A stretch of DNA of 43,014 nucleotides from NCBI GenBank assembly GCA_016929735.1, contig JAFGID010000301.1, positions 1 through 43,014 of the forward strand, in the 5' to 3' direction. Under the pieces are notes generated by a model that was not told the DNA's origin, searched no databases, and saw only the letters and a program-made list of their open reading frames with translations. This stretch comes from Ignavibacteriales bacterium (GTDB lineage: Bacteria; Bacteroidota; Ignavibacteria; Ignavibacteriales; Melioribacteraceae). The position numbers and the translations under genes were made by a program. Shown here one piece after another: positions 25,766-34,199 of this stretch (the first letter of the stretch is position 1; each line of letters begins with the position of its first letter).

Positions 25766-26437
25766 TTATGAATCTCTCTCAATTTTTTTAATGAATTTTG
25801 CTGGAACTCCAGCCCAGATTTCGTATGGGGGAACACTTTTTGTAACTAAACTTCCTGTACCAATTACAGACCCTTCACCAATAGTTACTCCACGTCTGAT
25901 AATACTCATTCCACCAATGAAAGCATTTTTTCCGATTACTATCGGAGCATTAGATATATTTCCGGATTTAGTAATTCTGTTAAAAGTATTGGTTTGATGA
26001 AAATCATTATCCATTAATAAACACCCACCTCCAATCATTGCGCCTTCACAAATTGTAATCGAGTTAAAGCAGTGTACAGCAGTATTTGTCATACCTGAAC
26101 CATCTTTCATAATAAAAGTTCCTTGAGCTCCTATTCTTAAAATAGTACCTTGATTTCCACCGCCTACATAATAATGAACTGAGTTAATTCTAACATTATC
26201 TTCAATAATTATCCGTCCATAATTGTTTAATACGAGAGACCCATGTAATTTGAAATTTCTACCGATAGAAGCTCCCCATAAAATCAGTTTTATTTTACCA
26301 TATAAGGTAGTAAAAGCATAAAATATTCTCTCTAATTTATTAACAATAAATATAAGAATTGCTTGGGTTAAAGAAATTGGATATTCACTTTTAGCTCTTT
26401 CATTAAATCTTCGTAAGTAATAAAATATACTTTTCAT
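25766..26437 (-). CDS. Hexapeptide-repeat O-acetyltransferase (maltose/galactoside type)
   Basis: 223 aa. After about 70 residues with a hydrophobic stretch, hexapeptide turns begin (NYGRIIIEDNVRINSVHYYV, ICEGAMIGGGCLLMDNDFHQ with the catalytic-type His, IVIGKNAFIGGMSIIRRGVT, IGEGSVIGTGSLVTKSVPPY) and end with the typical EIWAGVPAKFIKKI closure. Members of this LbH group O-acetylate sugars with acetyl-CoA. It precedes the deacetylase-like gene by 21 nt and follows the GT2. Confidence 0.88.
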   Translation of the reverse strand: MKSIFYYLRRFNERAKSEYPISLTQAILIFIVNKLERIFYAFTTLYGKIKLILWGASIGRNFKLHGSLVLNNYGRIIIEDNVRINSVHYYVGGGNQGTILRIGAQGTFIMKDGSGMTNTAVHCFNSITICEGAMIGGGCLLMDNDFHQTNTFNRITKSGNISNAPIVIGKNAFIGGMSIIRRGVTIGEGSVIGTGSLVTKSVPPYEIWAGVPAKFIKKIERDS

Positions 26438-26468
26438 ATAATTTCCTGACTATTAATGTTCCTATTCC

Positions 26469-27458
26469 TTAGCTTTTATAATCCAATAATCTGAATAATA
26501 TTTTTTTTGGACGGAGATATCTAAGAATGGGAAAAGTATAATATAATGAATTTTTCTTTCTTAATGCTAACAATTGCCTTATTTTTCTGTTAATCTGCTC
26601 AGCATACTTTCCTTTTGAATAATTATCAATAATTTTAAGTAATTCTATCCTCTTATCTATAATGAAATGTCTGTTGTAATTTAGTCCGGGTTTTTTAAAA
26701 CTTTTGTTGCGAATTATTTTATGATCTCTCGTATATACAGACATAACATCAGTCAAATACTTTATTGGTCCCTGTAAAGACATCAGTATAGATAAAAATA
26801 GATCCCCATTATAAATTTGGTGTTTTCTCGATAATTCAAAAAAATTTGCCCTGTCTAACATCTCTCTTCTTAAAACAATAGAGGCTGTTGCAAAGCTCCA
26901 TTTTTCAATTAAATCTTCTGTGGTGATTACGCTTTTTTGATCAGCTTGATTAAAAAAATAATCTATATACTGATTATCCGTAAAATGAACAATAGCATTA
27001 TGCACACACATACTATACTCAAGATTCGCTTCCAGAAAATCAACCTGCTTCTGTAATTTGTAAGGGTCTGTCCATTGATCGTCACCTTCGCAAATAGCTT
27101 CGTATTTACCGCGACGAGCAGGTGGTTTAATCCAATTTGCAGTTTTGGGTTTCTTCATATACTGATTTTCAATTTGATATGTGGGAACAAACAACTGCGG
27201 ATATTTCTCGGCATACTCACGAATAATATTCGCCGTATTATCCGTTGATGCATCGTCATGTATCCATATTTCCACAGGGAAAGTCGTCTTCTGCATTAAA
27301 AAACCTTCGATTGCTGACCGGATATACTTCTCATGATTATACGTAATACACTTTATGCTTACTAATGGTACAATTCCCTGATCCCAAATCTGCTCAATTA
27401 TCGGGACTGGTCCTGATAAAACTTTAAAGTTATATTTCAGATTTTCTATTCTTGTCAT
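26469..27458 (-). CDS. GT2 glycosyltransferase
   Basis: Start set at ATG 27456-27458, which has GGAG 5 nt upstream; an in-frame upstream extension to 27524 has no good site. 329 aa. GT-A features: VSIKCITYNHEKYIRSAIEG, IWIHDDASTDNTANII (the D-D-x-S-T-D element) and YEAICEGDDQWTDPYKLQKQ (the E-G-D-D metal-binding element). Inverting sugar transfer at the cytoplasmic face. It is the first intact gene after the wzx remnant, so it may lie at the edge of the exchanged segment. Confidence 0.9.
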   Translation of the reverse strand: MTRIENLKYNFKVLSGPVPIIEQIWDQGIVPLVSIKCITYNHEKYIRSAIEGFLMQKTTFPVEIWIHDDASTDNTANIIREYAEKYPQLFVPTYQIENQYMKKPKTANWIKPPARRGKYEAICEGDDQWTDPYKLQKQVDFLEANLEYSMCVHNAIVHFTDNQYIDYFFNQADQKSVITTEDLIEKWSFATASIVLRREMLDRANFFELSRKHQIYNGDLFLSILMSLQGPIKYLTDVMSVYTRDHKIIRNKSFKKPGLNYNRHFIIDKRIELLKIIDNYSKGKYAEQINRKIRQLLALRKKNSLYYTFPILRYLRPKKILFRLLDYKS

Positions 27459-27539
27459 TAATTCTCCAATATGCAAGCTTAATCGATCCGGTGATATCTT
27501 TGATATCATTAATCGAATAAACAAATTTCTTGAAACGAA

Positions 27540-28003
27540 CTATACCGAGATAAGGGTGGCAGTAAAAGCAGCTTTTTCTAGATTTTTAAAATCTAACTTA
27601 ACAGAAAGCCTGCTTCTTTTTAACTAAGTAGAATTATAAAAATCAGATTAATCCAAAAGCAGGAATAATCTGCGCTAAAAGAGGATCATAAAAAAAATCA
27701 GCAAACCAATGGCGTGCTGAAGTTAATCCCAGCCAGTAAAGAACAGAACAAATATATTAAATAATATACAGTTGTAAAATCTACATCTGTCCAGTCTTTT
27801 TTCAGGTTGATTTCTGCCGCCAACTAATAAAAACTTGAGAAACCGCTAAAAACACAGCAATCAAACCCGTTATACCATTTGCTTCAGGTATAAGAAAATG
27901 AGCTGGAATTATATTATAAAAAATTTTCTCATTCCTTGAACAGAAATCTGCTCTATCGCATTTCACTTTAACCCATTGACAGTTTTTTTTAAAAACTACT
28001 CAA
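27540..28003 (-). pseudogene. Degraded N-terminal part of a second Wzx flippase gene
   Basis: No long frame is open here, but the minus strand read in successive frames gives an ordered Wzx N-terminus: KKTVNGLK, a stop where relatives have Trp (TGG to TGA), NAIEQISVQGM, then after a frame change LIPEANGITGLIAVFLAVSQ, then KKDWTDVDFTTVYYL, then ADFFYDPLLAQIIPAFGLI, then VKLDFKNLEKAAFTATLISV ending at 27540. The order and spacing are those of MOP-type flippases over about the first 150 residues. Several frameshifts and stops make it non-functional. Downstream of 27540 nothing of the remaining two thirds is visible. It belongs to a different branch from the intact Wzx at 18357-19721. The rest of the 27459-28076 gap shows no gene. 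Confidence 0.87.
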
Positions 28004-28076
28004 TTCCCGCAGATATTGCCTTTTCTCAAAATCTCTAACTATAGGGGCAGATACATAGCAACAGCTATTTATATAA

Positions 28077-29021
28077 TCAGTTATCGTCAGTATTTCTTAC
28101 CTTTTTTTCAATCTCTTTAAACAAATCATCACATTCTTCATCCCACTTAATGAATACTTTTAACTTATCATGTTTGTAATAATTAATACTGAATGTTGAC
28201 CAGGCTGCTTTCAAGGATCCGATTAAATTCCTGTTATTTTTTTTCCAATGTCTTTTGTGCCCAATTTTGACATTTTTGTCTTTTTGTCTTACATTTTCTT
28301 TTTTCCAGAGAACTGATAAGATGTCAAAATCCAAATGTAAAAGAAACTTAAATGAATCTATCTGATCTTTATTATTTCTTAGAAAAAACTCTTCATAATT
28401 AAATTGAAAGATATTTTTTTTATCAAAATGATTTAGTAAAACTTTAAGAAGTTCGTCTTTAAAAAAATATTTCCCGTTAAGCTGCATATATTCTAAGTTT
28501 AACATGGAATTTAAATAACTCTTTAAAGAACAAAGTGGTTTGGCTTTCATCATAAAAGGATAAAGCTGTGCATAAGAACTATGCATAAGCTCTTTTGGAT
28601 TCCTATCAAACAACATCAGCTTAATATTATAATTATATTCTTTCCCAAATTTAGCTAACCGACTGAAAACCAACTGTGGATCAGCGGTCATAACGGCTAC
28701 AGAATAATTGATCGGCATTAAAATTAGACCTAGAAAAGGTTCAAACGATAAAAATAATGGGATTTCGCTATCGATATTCTTATATCTGCGTACTTCTTCC
28801 TCTTTGATCACATCATCAAAACATTTAAAAGCCTTAATCAGATCTTCTTCAGGACCATAGGCGAGCCAGGCGATAAAATTCAGATATCGCTTCAGACTCA
28901 TATCACTAAGTTCATCATCCTTGCCTAAATATCTATAACTGTTCAGATGGGGGTAAACATTTTTTTGCAGAAAAGTTGTGGCGGTTTTAGGATAACCTAT
29001 ATGGATTAATAAATCTCTCAT
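28077..29021 (-). CDS. Sulfotransferase-family protein
   Basis: 314 aa. The PAPS 5'-phosphosulfate loop is seen at the N-terminus: IHIGYPKTATTFLQKNVYP (residues 6-24). A second conserved region, MLFDRNPKELMHSSYAQLYP, has the R...S pattern of the 3'-phosphate site. Sulfotransferases move sulfate from PAPS to hydroxyl or amino groups. It is a clear paralogue of the gene at 29931-30869 (same opening, same length, same YAQL motif). No signal peptide, so it is cytoplasmic. The target could be a sugar or the beta-hydroxyl of an ACP-bound chain. Confidence 0.8.
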   Translation of the reverse strand: MRDLLIHIGYPKTATTFLQKNVYPHLNSYRYLGKDDELSDMSLKRYLNFIAWLAYGPEEDLIKAFKCFDDVIKEEEVRRYKNIDSEIPLFLSFEPFLGLILMPINYSVAVMTADPQLVFSRLAKFGKEYNYNIKLMLFDRNPKELMHSSYAQLYPFMMKAKPLCSLKSYLNSMLNLEYMQLNGKYFFKDELLKVLLNHFDKKNIFQFNYEEFFLRNNKDQIDSFKFLLHLDFDILSVLWKKENVRQKDKNVKIGHKRHWKKNNRNLIGSLKAAWSTFSINYYKHDKLKVFIKWDEECDDLFKEIEKKVRNTDDN

Positions 29022-29178
29022 TTTAAGAATTTAAACCTCCATTTTTTGAGTTAATGAAGTATTTTACTGGTTTTTAACCTTATCGATATCGCGAAAAAAT
29101 CCTTATGATAAACCTAATTTATCATAAAAGAAGCCATGTTTTAGGAAAAAACACAAGCGGATGATTGAAACATGAACA

Positions 29179-29293
29179 CCTCAGTCCCCCTTGATCATCC
29201 TTTGCTGAAGCTACGGATGACAGGCGAGGGGATAAGACAATGCTCCCCTTCGGAAGGGGAGATGTCCGACGCAGAAGGACAGCTGGGTTTTTA
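29179..29293. repeat. Dispersed GC-rich repeat element, copy 1
   Basis: The gap at 29022-29615 has no gene I can support; it holds two GC-rich elements in otherwise AT-rich DNA. This copy contains a perfect hairpin CTCCCCTTCGGAAGGGGAG followed by GATGTCCG, AGGACAG and GGGTTT. It shares the strings AATGCTC, GGGGAGATGTCCG and GGACAG with copy 2 in the same order. Confidence 0.75.
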
Positions 29294-29347
29294 ATCATAT
29301 TAAACATCCGTGTATTGGAAAATTACATAGGGAGATGATTAATTGCT

Positions 29348-29477
29348 AAACCCCCTTTCATTCCCCCTTACCAAGGGGGACAAAGTAATGCTCGCCTGCC
29401 TGCACTACCGAATCCGGCAGCTGCTGGAAATGGCGTGTCAGGGGAGATGTCCGGCAAACGATGGACAGAGGGGTTTA
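29348..29477. repeat. Dispersed GC-rich repeat element, copy 2, with an internal insert
   Basis: Bounded by TAAACCCC on the left and GGGGTTTA on the right, an inverted pair. Inside are CCCCCTTACCAAGGGGG, AATGCTC, a stretch of about 50 bp absent from copy 1, then GGGGAGATGTCCGG and GGACAGAG. It looks like a MITE or REP-type element. Confidence 0.75.
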
Positions 29478-29615
29478 TTATAATAAAGGAAATTTAATCA
29501 CATGAAAAAAGTCTATTATGTATTCTCAGCGACACAATAAGGATAATATCAATCCGGTTTTAAAGAATCAATATCTGATTTATCAAAACGCAACCGAATA
29601 TTATATTGTGAAATC

Positions 29616-29834
29616 TTATTCCATCAATTTCAATATGTCTTTAATTTTAACTAACCCGTTAATTTGTTCTCCAGTGACCTTTTTCCCGAAATCATCATCC
29701 AGCAAGACAATTAAGGATAGTTTGGACATTGAATCCCATTCTTCAATATCATCCAACAAAGTATCTTCTGATAATGTTCCTTCATCAAGTTCGAACATCT
29801 CTTCCAGTTTTTCCAATTTTTCTTTTGCTTCCAT
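29616..29834 (-). CDS. Acyl carrier protein (first of two)
   Basis: 72 aa from ATG 29832-29834, with AAAGGA 8 nt upstream. Very acidic, and the DSM-type motif in DIEEWDSMSKLSLIVLLDDD supplies the Ser for 4'-phosphopantetheine. Helix II follows (KLSLIVLLDDDFG). It is shorter and more divergent than housekeeping AcpP, like ACPs dedicated to specialised pathways. It lies between the two sulfotransferase genes. It probably carries the acyl chain worked on by the ketosynthases and reductases here. Confidence 0.85.
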   Translation of the reverse strand: MEAKEKLEKLEEMFELDEGTLSEDTLLDDIEEWDSMSKLSLIVLLDDDFGKKVTGEQINGLVKIKDILKLME

Positions 29835-29930
29835 TCTCAAATTCCTTTAATTTTTTTTCTTAATACTATTTATTTTTTTATTTTAAGATTAAAAATATGC
29901 AGAACTCTAACTTTTCCAAATAAAAAATTC

Positions 29931-30869
29931 TCAAGATCCAAAATAGTCTTCTATTTGCTGTAATAATTTTTCTGATTCTTCATCTCTTTTAACGATAATT
30001 TTTTGTCTTTCTGATGAAAAAAAATGATATCGAAAAGCCTGACAAGCCAGCTTCAAAGCCTGGAAGAAACTTTTTTTATCTTCCCACCAGGGTTTTGGAT
30101 GAGCATATTTTGATTTTGGATCCAAAGTTCTTTGATTTTCGGTAATATTCACAGTAAATGTTGACAATCTCTGATTGAAAATCGGTTCAAAAAATTCATT
30201 GAATGATTTATCATTAGAAAATAACATCTCAAAATCAGAAACATTTATATCTTCTTCAGGGAAATAACTGGCTATAATGTTCTGCAGCTTATTATTGAAC
30301 AATAAAGTTGTATTGAATTGATCTAATTCGCCGAATCTGAGAATTTGTTCCAAATATTTATTCAGAGTGTTTATTTTCGGTTTATTTTTGTAATAATTAA
30401 ACAATTGAGCATATAAGCTGTGCAGAAAAGTTTTCGGATCTCTTTTAATTAAAATTATCTTAAAATGATAACCATAGAGTGAAGCAAATTCAGCTAATCG
30501 TTTGAAAGTTCTATTTGCATCAGCAGTATAATAACCGTAAGATAAATAATAAAATGGATCAAATAAAAGCCTGGTAATAGTCTCATGAGATATAAATAAT
30601 GGATAACTGGTATCAATGTTTCCGAACTGCCGCGTTTCTTCATCATTTAAAAAATCGTTAAATATCTGATAATTTTTACTGCAATATTCTTCACTGCCAA
30701 ATGATATCGTAGCAATGAACCTGTTCAAAGGACCTAAATTAGACTCTCCTCTAAGCCCATTTTTCCTTCCTAAGTATCGGATATCCTTAAGCTTAGAGAA
30801 ATAATGCCTTTGCAAGGTAGTTGAGCCTGCCTTAGGATAACCAATATGCAAATAAACTATTCTATTCAT
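29931..30869 (-). CDS. Sulfotransferase-family protein (paralogue)
   Basis: 312 aa. N-terminus RIVYLHIGYPKAGSTTLQRH carries the PAPS loop; IILIKRDPKTFLHSLYAQLF has the R...S element. Overall pattern matches the protein at 28077-29021, including GSEEY/GPEED and SPLFISHE-like segments, so the two arose by duplication. The ACP gene lies between them. Whether both act on the same acceptor is not evident. Confidence 0.8.
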   Translation of the reverse strand: MNRIVYLHIGYPKAGSTTLQRHYFSKLKDIRYLGRKNGLRGESNLGPLNRFIATISFGSEEYCSKNYQIFNDFLNDEETRQFGNIDTSYPLFISHETITRLLFDPFYYLSYGYYTADANRTFKRLAEFASLYGYHFKIILIKRDPKTFLHSLYAQLFNYYKNKPKINTLNKYLEQILRFGELDQFNTTLLFNNKLQNIIASYFPEEDINVSDFEMLFSNDKSFNEFFEPIFNQRLSTFTVNITENQRTLDPKSKYAHPKPWWEDKKSFFQALKLACQAFRYHFFSSERQKIIVKRDEESEKLLQQIEDYFGS

Positions 30870-30943
30870 AGTATTTAGTCATGCAGATACCGTATTATAT
30901 TATTTCTTCTTTGCTGCCATTTTCATTCTTTGTTTACCTTGTT

Positions 30944-32011
30944 TTACAAATCTGTTTCGTTTTCGTACCCATCTAAGAAATAATCATCATTTTTTACAAG
31001 AGGATAAATATCCTTAATATTGATATCAGCTGAGATCAAGCTCCAGGATAAGCCCACACCAAAACCACACATCAAAGTTTTTATGTTACGATCTTCGTTT
31101 AAATCTCCATATTCTTTGATCAAAGAAATTGGAATAGAGGCAGAACTTGTATTACCAAAAGTGTCTATTGAAATTGGAACTTTATCCATTGGGAATTTAG
31201 TTTTCTTAGCAATCTGTTTTAAGATAAAAAGGTTTGCCTGATGCATTACAAGAGAATCGTAATCATCAGGAGTCAGTCCTTTTAATTTCATATAATCTTT
31301 CAGCATTTTGGGGACTTCGGAAATCGTAAAATTAAAGACATCAATATCATTCATCAGGGAAACACCTTTCCCATCTGGGTTCCGATAACCTGTAAAAGGC
31401 TTAATAATGGCTTTGAAGCCACTGCCATCAGTACAAGATACTGAATCGATATAACTTTCTTCATCGGTTTTCTCAAGTAATGTAGCTGATCCGGCATCAC
31501 CAAAAAGCATGCGGAAAGCATTGGCAGTCTTAGTTTTAATTTTACGAGATTTTTCTTTTGCTGAGGTATCTCCTGCAAGTAAAAGGGCTTTAGCAATATT
31601 AGAAGAATTCATCAAGCTCGCCACGATATTTAAGCCATAAGTATAGCCCGAGCAACCGAGATTGACATCAAAAGCCATACACTCTTTAGAAAGACCCAAT
31701 CTATACTGTAAAACACACGCTGTTGAAGGAACTGCATAGTCCGGAGATTGAGTTACATAAACAATTGCTCCGATCGATTCCAATTCTATATTTTTTTTTT
31801 CGAGTAATTCTCTGGCAGCAGCAAAAGCCAGGTCGGAGGTAGTCTGGAAATCATTTACATTATATCTGCCTTTAACTCCGGTCATGTTACTGAATTTTTC
31901 TACTGTTTCCCTGTTATCATCGTTTATAAAGTTTTCAATAGATGTCCAATTGCTGGGAACAGCACCGACAATTGCCGATATCTTAATTTTTTTAAATTCG
32001 CTTAATATCAT
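30944..32011 (-). CDS. KASIII-like 3-oxoacyl-ACP synthase with intact catalytic triad
   Basis: 355 aa. The nucleophile is Cys120 in FDVNLGCSGYTYGLNIV; the His is in SLVMHQANLFILKQIA; the Asn is in IDTFGNTSSASIPISL; and MLFGDAGSATLLE is the family Gly-rich element. A housekeeping FabH is usually shorter (about 320 aa) and lies near fabD/plsX, not in a sugar locus. It condenses an acyl starter with malonyl-ACP or a similar extender. AAGGAG is upstream of the ATG. It is followed by an ACP and sulfotransferase and preceded by an SDR. Confidence 0.9.
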   Translation of the reverse strand: MILSEFKKIKISAIVGAVPSNWTSIENFINDDNRETVEKFSNMTGVKGRYNVNDFQTTSDLAFAAARELLEKKNIELESIGAIVYVTQSPDYAVPSTACVLQYRLGLSKECMAFDVNLGCSGYTYGLNIVASLMNSSNIAKALLLAGDTSAKEKSRKIKTKTANAFRMLFGDAGSATLLEKTDEESYIDSVSCTDGSGFKAIIKPFTGYRNPDGKGVSLMNDIDVFNFTISEVPKMLKDYMKLKGLTPDDYDSLVMHQANLFILKQIAKKTKFPMDKVPISIDTFGNTSSASIPISLIKEYGDLNEDRNIKTLMCGFGVGLSWSLISADINIKDIYPLVKNDDYFLDGYENETDL

Positions 32012-32029
32012 AAAAATACTCCTTAAAAA

Positions 32030-32785
32030 TCATGAAGATGTGTAACCACCGTCAACGGGTAACTGAGTTCCCGTGACAAATGCTGAAGCATCACTGAGTA
32101 AAAATGCAACAGCATTGGCTACATCTGTTGTTTCACCAATTCCTAAATACTGTCTTTTCAAGATTGTTTCTTCTCCAACACCGGATTTTCTGGAATAAGA
32201 TCTATACATTTCTGTATTGATCATACTGGGCAATATTGTGTTTACTCTGATCTTCTTACCAGATAGCTCTTTAGCTAAACAACGCATAGATCCATCCATA
32301 GCAGCTTTAGAAGCAGCATAAGCTGTCTGAGCGGCATTCCCTTTTATTGATGCAATAGATGACAGCCCAACAATACTTAATCCCGGATTATAATTACCCT
32401 TCTTGGAAATAATTCGTATCAATTCAAAAAAAGCGTAGAAATTGATCAGCATTACTTCATGTACGCGATCAAATTTATACATTGCCAGAGGTCTGTTTGT
32501 TGAAACACCGGCACAATATGCTAAACCGTCCAAACCATTATTTTCCAGAACAATTTTATTTATCAAATTCTCAATTCCCACAATCTCAGTCAAATCAAAG
32601 CAATAATATCTATTCTCATTCCCATCGCAAAACCTGAGAGTTTCTTTTAACTTTTCCTCATTTCGGGCAACCAGAACTACTTTTGCTCCGAGTTTACTTA
32701 AATGAATTGCCGTTTCTCTGCCGATACCGGATGAGGCTCCGGTAACTAAGATCAGTTTTCCTGTTAAATCCATAGGGTTAATCAT
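32030..32785 (-). CDS. SDR oxidoreductase, 3-oxoacyl-ACP reductase-like
   Basis: Start at ATG 32783-32785, sharing ATGA with the ligase stop and with GAGGAG 5 nt upstream; 251 aa. Classical SDR: LVTGASSGIGRETAIHLSKL, YCAGVSTNRP (NNAG position reads CAG), then the Ser and Y-x3-K pair in SSIASIKGNAAQTAYAASKA and the C-terminal FVTGTQLPVDGGYTSS. FabG-like enzymes reduce 3-ketoacyl-ACP to the 3-hydroxyacyl form. Between an acyl ligase and a ketosynthase, that is the expected job. Confidence 0.88.
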   Translation of the reverse strand: MINPMDLTGKLILVTGASSGIGRETAIHLSKLGAKVVLVARNEEKLKETLRFCDGNENRYYCFDLTEIVGIENLINKIVLENNGLDGLAYCAGVSTNRPLAMYKFDRVHEVMLINFYAFFELIRIISKKGNYNPGLSIVGLSSIASIKGNAAQTAYAASKAAMDGSMRCLAKELSGKKIRVNTILPSMINTEMYRSYSRKSGVGEETILKRQYLGIGETTDVANAVAFLLSDASAFVTGTQLPVDGGYTSS

Positions 32786-34185
32786 CCACACTCCTCAAGA
32801 TCATTGTATAGAATTTTTCCTGTCTCATTTTTGGGAATTTCAGCAATCACTTTTATCTTAAATGCATCAGGAAAGAGATTTGTCTTTTGAATAACAAAAT
32901 CTAAAACGTCCTGAGATTTATTTTCTTCTGTAATATGAATAAACATTTTTTCATCCGTACCGGAACAGGCACACTCAATGTTGAAGTGATTTCGGATTAA
33001 ATTTTCGACTTCATCGAGACTGATTCTAAAGCCGTAGAGTTTGAGAAATCTGCTTAATCTTCCGATAATAAAGTAGTAACCTTCAGAATCTCTTTTTACT
33101 AAATCACCGGTTTTTAAAACACCCAAGCGCTCATCAGCTTTAACTAAATCTTCAGAACAGTATGCATAACCCAAAGTAACATTTTTCCCTTTATACACCA
33201 ATTCGCCTTGAGTAACTGGTTCATCAATGGTATTTCCCTCGGCATCTATTATACTCAATTCACCATTGGGGATCGCTTTACCGATACTGCCAATTTTCTT
33301 TAAAGCAAAGTCTGGCTGAAGATAAGCCATTCGAGCTGTTCCTTCAGTCTGCCCATAAGTGGCAATGAATTTCTTACCTGTGTCTCTGGCGTATTGGGCA
33401 AATTCAAAAAAAAGTTTTTCGCTTAATTTACCCCCCCCCTGAGAAAGGATCTTCAAATGAGGTAAATTCATTCTGAAAAATCGTAGTTTATGAAGGATTT
33501 CAAAACTGAAGGGAACACCAGTAAATGAGGTAGCTTCATTATCTTTGACGAAATCCCAAAACTTCTTTTCTGTTAATGCCGATTTGATAAGCAGAACTGT
33601 TGCCCCGGCATATAAATGGCTCATAACCACCGACAAACCCATTGTGTATTGGATCGGCAAGAATGCAATCGCTTTGTGATTCTCGTCTAATTCAAATAAT
33701 TCTGCCACATTTTCGGCACTGAAACTCAGGTTTTCGTAGCTATGCCTGACCAGCTTTGAACTGCCGGTAGAACCTGATGTCGGTAGCAGTAATGAGAGTT
33801 CATCATATAAGGGAGTATCCTGAAATTCTGTCTTAAATAATACATAATTGAAATATTCAAATATGTTTGCATATTTTTGGTTCAACATTTCATTATTTTG
33901 AGCCCAGATAAATTCAGGCTTATAAATATTTATCAAACGATCGAGTAATTCTGAATTTATATTAGAGCTTAAAAGCAAGGGAACAATTCTATTGGATACG
34001 GAAGCTAAAAAACCAGATAGGGCTGGCAGGCTGTTTTCTACCAATATAAAAATCAAAGTCCGTTTCTGGATTTTTGAATAGAATAAATTACGGAAAGAAA
34101 TCAATTCACCATAAGTTGCTTTATTCCCGGAGTCATCTACAACAGCTGTTTTATTTACGTTTTTATTATCAAAATTCAGAAACAT
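32782..34185 (-). CDS. ANL-superfamily acyl ligase (AMP-forming)
   Basis: 467 aa, shorter than typical acyl-CoA ligases. Core motifs are LLLPTSGSTGSSKLVRHSY (P-loop), FIATYGQTEGTARMAYLQ (A5), LKTGDLVKRDSEGYYFIIGR (A7/A8) and ETGKILYNDL with the catalytic Lys. It should activate a carboxylic acid as AMP ester and load it on CoA or an ACP. A run of nine C on the plus strand at 33431-33439 (Gly-Gly-Gly codons in SQGGGKLS) may permit slippage. Overlaps the SDR start by 4 nt. The short N-terminal domain resembles ligases embedded in natural-product and glycan loci. Confidence 0.88.
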   Translation of the reverse strand: MFLNFDNKNVNKTAVVDDSGNKATYGELISFRNLFYSKIQKRTLIFILVENSLPALSGFLASVSNRIVPLLLSSNINSELLDRLINIYKPEFIWAQNNEMLNQKYANIFEYFNYVLFKTEFQDTPLYDELSLLLPTSGSTGSSKLVRHSYENLSFSAENVAELFELDENHKAIAFLPIQYTMGLSVVMSHLYAGATVLLIKSALTEKKFWDFVKDNEATSFTGVPFSFEILHKLRFFRMNLPHLKILSQGGGKLSEKLFFEFAQYARDTGKKFIATYGQTEGTARMAYLQPDFALKKIGSIGKAIPNGELSIIDAEGNTIDEPVTQGELVYKGKNVTLGYAYCSEDLVKADERLGVLKTGDLVKRDSEGYYFIIGRLSRFLKLYGFRISLDEVENLIRNHFNIECACSGTDEKMFIHITEENKSQDVLDFVIQKTNLFPDAFKIKVIAEIPKNETGKILYNDLEECG

Positions 34186-34199
34186 TAAAAAACCCTAAT

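Noticed and set aside
29122-29307. Minus-strand frame of 61 codons (starts MFNMIKNPAVLLRRTSPLPK)
   Set aside because: It is a translation of the GC-rich dispersed repeat; it has no ribosome-binding site and such peptides are typical repeat artefacts.
29502-29540. Short plus-strand peptide MKKVYYVFSATQ with AAAGGA upstream
   Set aside because: Only 12 codons next to a repeat; no way to support it as a gene.
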